Shown here: piece after piece, positions 60,358-64,000 of the stretch
How positions within the stretch are numbered: position 1 is the stretch's first letter
Layout: the number at the start of each line of letters is the position of its first letter
Source: Corydoras sp. C115
Taxonomy: Eukaryota; Chordata; Actinopteri; Siluriformes; Callichthyidae
Assembly (NCBI GenBank): GCA_019802505.1
Contig: JAFMOC010000305.1
Span: forward strand, 233,501 to 297,500
DNA length: 64,000 bases
Reading direction: 5' to 3'
Position numbers and translations under genes: made by a program
The notes under the pieces: generated by a model
The model's database searches: none
What the model was told of the DNA's origin: nothing
Seen by the model: only the letters and a program-made list of their open reading frames with translations

Positions 60358-60410
60358 CACGCTGACCGGAACCAGCGGCCTGAGAGAGAGAGAGAGAGAG
60401 ACACTGCACC
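60130..60410. repeat. GA microsatellite with a repeated 33-bp spacer
   Basis: Four GA runs separated by near-identical 'actgcacgccgaccggaacc' + 'agcggcctga' blocks (60170, 60267, 60354) and a partial start at 60116. The whole GA-plus-spacer cassette has been duplicated. Confidence 0.95.
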
Positions 60411-60439
60411 CTGGTGAGGGGTCACTGCCAGGGATTTGT

Positions 60440-60955
60440 TTTGGTAAGCGCATCACTCACACACACTCACACATACATATACACACACACACTCACAAAC
60501 ACAAACTCTCTCTCACACACACACTCACTCACAAACACAAACTCTCACACACAGATACACTCTCTCACTCACAAACTCACACACACTCACTCAAACACAC
60601 ACTCTCACACACACACAAACTCTCGCTCACACAAACACTCTCACTCACAAACAAATTCTCACACACATACACACACTCACAAACACAAACTCTCTCACAC
60701 ACACACACACACGCACTCACTCTCACACACGCACTCACTCTCACACACGCACTCACTCTCACACACGCACTCACTCTCACACACGCACTCACTCTCACAC
60801 ACGCACTCACTCTCACACACGCACTCACTCACTCTCACACACGCACTCACTCTCACACACGCACACAATCACTCACAAAATACACACACTCACTCTCACA
60901 TACACACACACTCACCCATACACACACACTCACACACACTCTCTCTCACACATTC
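60440..60955. repeat. CA/CTCA cryptic repeat
   Basis: CA runs with 'actcactctcacacacgc' repeated every 18 bp at about 60712-60850. Confidence 0.95.
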
Positions 60956-61160
60956 ATATTTATCGTTAGAGAAACCGGAATCCTGTTACTCAGCAATCAA
61001 TGTTCAATTAAAAAAATCTGAATCAGAACACATTTTTAATCTCTGGAGGGGAAATTGCAGAAAACTGGACTAGATGACATCACAGAAGATCAGATTATTA
61101 TTATTATTATTAATTAACGCATTTCTGAATCTAAGCTTGTTTTTTTTTTTATTATAGTGT
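60956..61160. repeat. unnamed interspersed repeat, copy C
   Basis: 'gagaaaccggaatcctgtta', 'ctctggaggggaaattgca' and 'cacagaagatcagattatta' match 59355-59470; also related to 27130-27170. The rest of the repeat is missing on both sides, replaced by CA tracts. Confidence 0.85.
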
Positions 61161-61184
61161 GATTCTCACACACACACACACACA

Positions 61185-61228
<44 letters not shown>

Positions 61229-61262
61229 CTCTCACACACACACACACACTCTCTCTCACAGT
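61161..61262. repeat. CA/CT microsatellite
   Basis: Alternating (CA)n and (CT)n blocks. Confidence 0.95.
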
Positions 61263-61539
61263 CATTTTAATCAGAGAGCAGGAAGGCTAATGAAACGGAG
61301 GGGCAGCTGGGATCTGGGCACGCTCAGTAATCACACAGCAACTTCAGGCTGATGTTCCGAAACCACGGAACACGCGGAACGTTAAAAGGACGGGGACATG
61401 AACACGGCCGTCCAACACCTCCCGGCGAACACGGCAGGGTCACATGTTCACATCGGGGCGTTGACGCCGAAACCAGCGAGACGCCATCACGTCCAGCGGA
61501 GGCTGCCTGCGATCCGGGAAACAAATACACACCGTAGAA

Positions 61540-62608
61540 CAGGGGTGCCCACACTTTTCTGGCCCGAGATCTACTTTTCCATTGGACAGGTCATCGAGAT
61601 CTACCGGGGTTAATCTCTATTTTTTAGGCTTTTATATTGAAACCTGTTTACACACATCATGTTAGTATTGTCGAATCTGTTAGAATTGCTCTTTTATTAA
61701 ACACATTCCAGCAAATAGCATGAAGACTTGATTTTAGTTAAACACAAACAGTACAGCACAAATGTAAAACAATCACTGTAACCTGCATTTCCACAAACAG
61801 AACATCCTACCCATCCATCCATCCATTATCTTCCGCTTTATCCTCTATTAGGGTCGCGGGGGGGGGGGTGGGTTCCCCATGCCCATCCAGGGGAGAACAC
61901 TTCGGGCGCTGGGCAGATACACCCAGGACAGGATGCCAATCTATCACTGAACACACACTCACTCACACAGACACACTCTATATAGGGCAATTTGGAGAAT
62001 TCAATTGACTTGATCCATGTTTTTTGGACTCTGGGAGGAAACCAGAGAACCCGGAGGAAAGCCATGCGGACACGGGGAGAACATGGAAATTCCACCCAGA
62101 TTGGGATTCGAACTGGGAATCCCTAGTGCTGAGAGGAGAATATGCCAACCACTAAGCCACTGTGCTGCCCCCAAACAGAACATGAACTTTAATAAAAGCA
62201 AATGCATTTTGAGTTTAACATTTTTAAACATATTCACACACCCCCCCCCCCCACTAAAATGAAAGTGGAACATTTTAGTTCTTTTTGAGCTTCACTCGTT
62301 CTTCACTCGTATTGTCAGTCAAATAAAGTATAAAAACACAAACAGAAACTATCTAATGTAAATGCAATGTAGATGATTCGGGAGGCAGTGCTTGGGATTT
62401 AGGCACGGGCTGGTTTTGATAACAGCAATAGAGACGGGGGCGGGGGGCAGACTGCTTGCTTGCAGAGATGTGCTAAATTTGTGCGCGCGTGTGTATAAGT
62501 GCTGCTGATACGGAGCTGATAAACGTTTTTTTTTTTCTCAAACCTCCATCGCGATCGACCCAACACCCCATCAACGTATTGACCCGATGGATGTATTGAG
62601 CACCCCTG
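61540..62608. mobile_element. hAT-like non-autonomous transposon
   Basis: Ends 'CAGGGGTGCCCACAC' and, reversed on the right, 'CAGGGGTGCTCAATA'. The 8-bp flanks 'ccgtagaa' (61532-61539) and 'acctagaa' (62609-62616) agree at 6 of 8 positions. Short terminal repeats starting CAGGGGT and 8-bp duplications are typical of hAT elements. No transposase frame is present. The SINE at 61806-62172 is nested within it, leaving about 0.7 kb of own sequence. Confidence 0.8.
61806..62172 (-). mobile_element. full-length SINE with 12-bp target duplication
   Basis: 'caaacagaacat' at 61794-61805 and 62172-62183 flanks it (the shared C at 62172 makes the boundary ambiguous by one base). It is 367 bp, from four ATCC-type tail units to head 'cactaagccactgtgctgcc'. 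It inserted into the hAT-like element, so it is the younger of the two. Confidence 0.93.
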
Positions 62609-62732
62609 ACCTAGAACATCGGAATACGATACTGACTCGGGGTTCCACAATCGACTCCCACCTTCAACTCTCTGATCAACGGGACCAAAGCTGTTCTGTG
62701 GAACATCAGGAACATCAGACCTTTCTTGACTG

Positions 62733-63362
62733 AACATGCCACTCAGCTTTTAGTCCCAGCCCTCAGCCTATTTCGACTCCATTATTATAACACGTTGCTC
62801 GTCGGTCTCCCAGCATGCACCATCAGACAACTACACAACTGATTCAGAACCCTACAGCTCGACTCGTGTTCAACCACCTAAGCGAATCATGTGACTCCAC
62901 CTCTCTTCTCTGATTGGCTCCCTGTAGCTGCTGCATTCAGATCCTGACTCTGATCTACCGGACCATCTCTGGATCTGGCCCCTCTGACCTTCACTCTAGA
63001 TTTTAAAACACACTCCGACTCGTTCACTACATTCTAGTGATGATTGAGGAGGTTCCACCTCACCGAGGAGCTCGTTCTCACTCTGTAGCGTTTTCCACTA
63101 CAGAATGGTGGAACCACCTTCCCAACTCTGTCCAGAAGGCGGAGTCACCTGGCGTTTTTTAAGGTACTAACGAAGACGCGTCTTTTAAACAAACACCTGT
63201 TGTAGAGAAAAATAAATAATAAAAAAAAGTGGGGGGGGGGGGGTGCAGCATCTAATAAAGATCAGGCTTAATAATTCTACAGTGTAGTTGGTTTTCTTCA
63301 AAAATACTGACTGTGATGTTCTCATTTGTAAGTTGCTTTGGATAAAAACATCTGATAAATGT
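62733..63362 (+). pseudogene. decayed LINE reverse transcriptase 3' end (L2/CR1-like)
   Basis: Translated in pieces it shows 'QLLVPALSLFRLHYYNTLLV' and 'GLPACTIRQL', then 'TARLVFN' in another frame, and further on 'WWNHLPNSVQKAES'. These match, in order, the conserved C-terminal part of fish L2/CR1-type reverse transcriptases. Several stops and frameshifts interrupt it. It ends with 'gtaagttgctttggataaaa', a 3' end shared by many fish retroelements. Confidence 0.85.
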
Positions 63363-63726
63363 AAATGAAAACGTAATGTAAATGGAAACGTAAACGTTAA
63401 GTAAATGTAAATGTAAACGTTAAGTAAACGTAATGGAAAAGTAAACGTAAATGTTAAGTAAACGTAATGGAAATGTAATGTAAACTTAATGTAAATGTAA
63501 ACATAAACGTTAAGTAAACGTAATGGAAATGTAAACGTAAATGTAAACTTAATGTAAAGGAAATGGAAACGTAAACGTAATGTAAAAGTAAACGTAATGT
63601 AAAAGTAAACGTAATGTAAATGGAAACGTAAGCATAAAGTAAATGGAAACGAAAATGTAAACTTAATGTAAATGTAAATGTAATGTAATGAAAACAAACG
63701 TAATGGAAACATAAATGTAATGTACA
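63355..63726. repeat. GTAAATG/GTAAACG short-unit array
   Basis: About 370 bp of 'gtaaatg', 'gtaaacg', 'gtaatg' and 'gtaatgg' in mixed order, starting at the 3' tip of the LINE remnant ('ctgataaatgtaaatg'). It looks like an expansion of the LINE's own tail repeat. The phenylalanine/leucine frame on the minus strand is an artefact. Confidence 0.92.
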
Positions 63727-63825
63727 CAGTACTGTGCGAAAGTCAGGTGAAAAACTTTCAAAAATGGAAGAATTAATAGTTGATTTTCATCAATTAACAA
63801 AATGAGGTGAACGAACTGAACAGAA
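63727..63825 (+). mobile_element. Tc1/mariner-like terminal fragment
   Basis: 'cacagtactgtgcgaaagtc' and 'atcaattaacaaaatgaggt' resemble the first ~100 bp of a Tc1-like element common in fish. The rest is absent. Confidence 0.5.
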
Positions 63826-64000
63826 CTCTGTGTGTGTGTGTGTGTGTGTGTGACATGCATGATGGAGGACGCATGGACTGCAGAACGCCCTTAATGGACT
63901 TCCATGTAGTTTTCCACCTGTTAGTGTTTCAATTGTTAAATACAGGTCACATGATCACCACACGGTCTCTACATGCTGCCCCCCCACCACCCGCTCAAGG
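63826..64000. repeat. GT microsatellite and dispersed repeat fragment
   Basis: GT run 63829-63852. 63886-63978 matches 31427-31505 ('gtcacatgatcaccacacgg'). Confidence 0.75.

Overview
The window reads as repeat-dense intronic DNA from a ray-finned fish, probably a teleost. The organism is inferred from a tRNA-headed SINE in about 30 copies, a Tc1-type transposon with the terminal sequence common in fish genomes, CR1/L2/Rex-type LINE pieces, and many CA/GT microsatellites. The only host gene I can support lies on the minus strand. Two exons match the intracellular N-terminus of a teneurin, closest to teneurin-2 (tenm2). The first coding exon is 47522-47721 (ATG at 47693). The second is 34973-35242. 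They join in phase across a 12.3 kb GT-AG intron. Everything below 34972 is then downstream intron (at least 35 kb) and everything above 47721 is upstream intron (at least 16 kb), so the window may lie entirely inside one large gene.

Layout in plus coordinates. 0-7 kb: a ~95-bp degenerate array with an inverted segment, two SINEs, a 28-bp and a ~30-bp minisatellite. 7-13.3 kb: SINEs, an inverted SINE pair, a long TA/CA tract, and a 5'-truncated LINE that split a SINE. 13.9-15 kb: a GATA-rich array. 16.4-21.9 kb: two related minisatellites (30-bp and 33-bp units), one between duplicated flanks, the other fused to a LINE reverse transcriptase remnant. 22.5-26.1 kb: a minisatellite that reverses orientation, CA-rich DNA, a CpG-rich array and a 172-bp near-perfect palindrome. 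27-29 kb: GA/TA microsatellites with a complete but dead Tc1 element. 29.8-32.3 kb: tandem SINEs and a second palindrome. 33-36.8 kb: three blocks of a CCCTGAGCC-type minisatellite around the second coding exon. 39-43.5 kb: two medium-period tandem repeats. 43.5-47.2 kb: SINEs, one with a 13-bp target duplication. 47.5-48.6 kb: the first coding exon and a tandem repeat beside it. 50.6-53.6 kb: a 3-kb, 24-bp-unit minisatellite with higher-order structure. 54.2-55.5 kb: a large inverted repeat. 57.3-58.4 kb: a satellite-like array of SINE body units. 58.8-61.2 kb: copies of an unnamed repeat and GA/CA tracts. 61.5-64 kb: a hAT-like non-autonomous element carrying a SINE, a decayed LINE 3' end whose tail has become a minisatellite, and a Tc1-like fragment.

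Apart from the two teneurin exons, I attribute the long open frames to minisatellites whose unit length is a multiple of three or which lack stops, or to mobile-element remnants. I found no operon, CRISPR array, canonical tRNA or rRNA gene, and no evidence of a new multi-gene system. The most notable features are the recognisable teneurin exons, the density of inverted repeats, and repeated conversion of SINE or LINE pieces into tandem arrays. Coordinates of repeats are by eye and may be off by several bases; exon and transposon ends were counted base by base.
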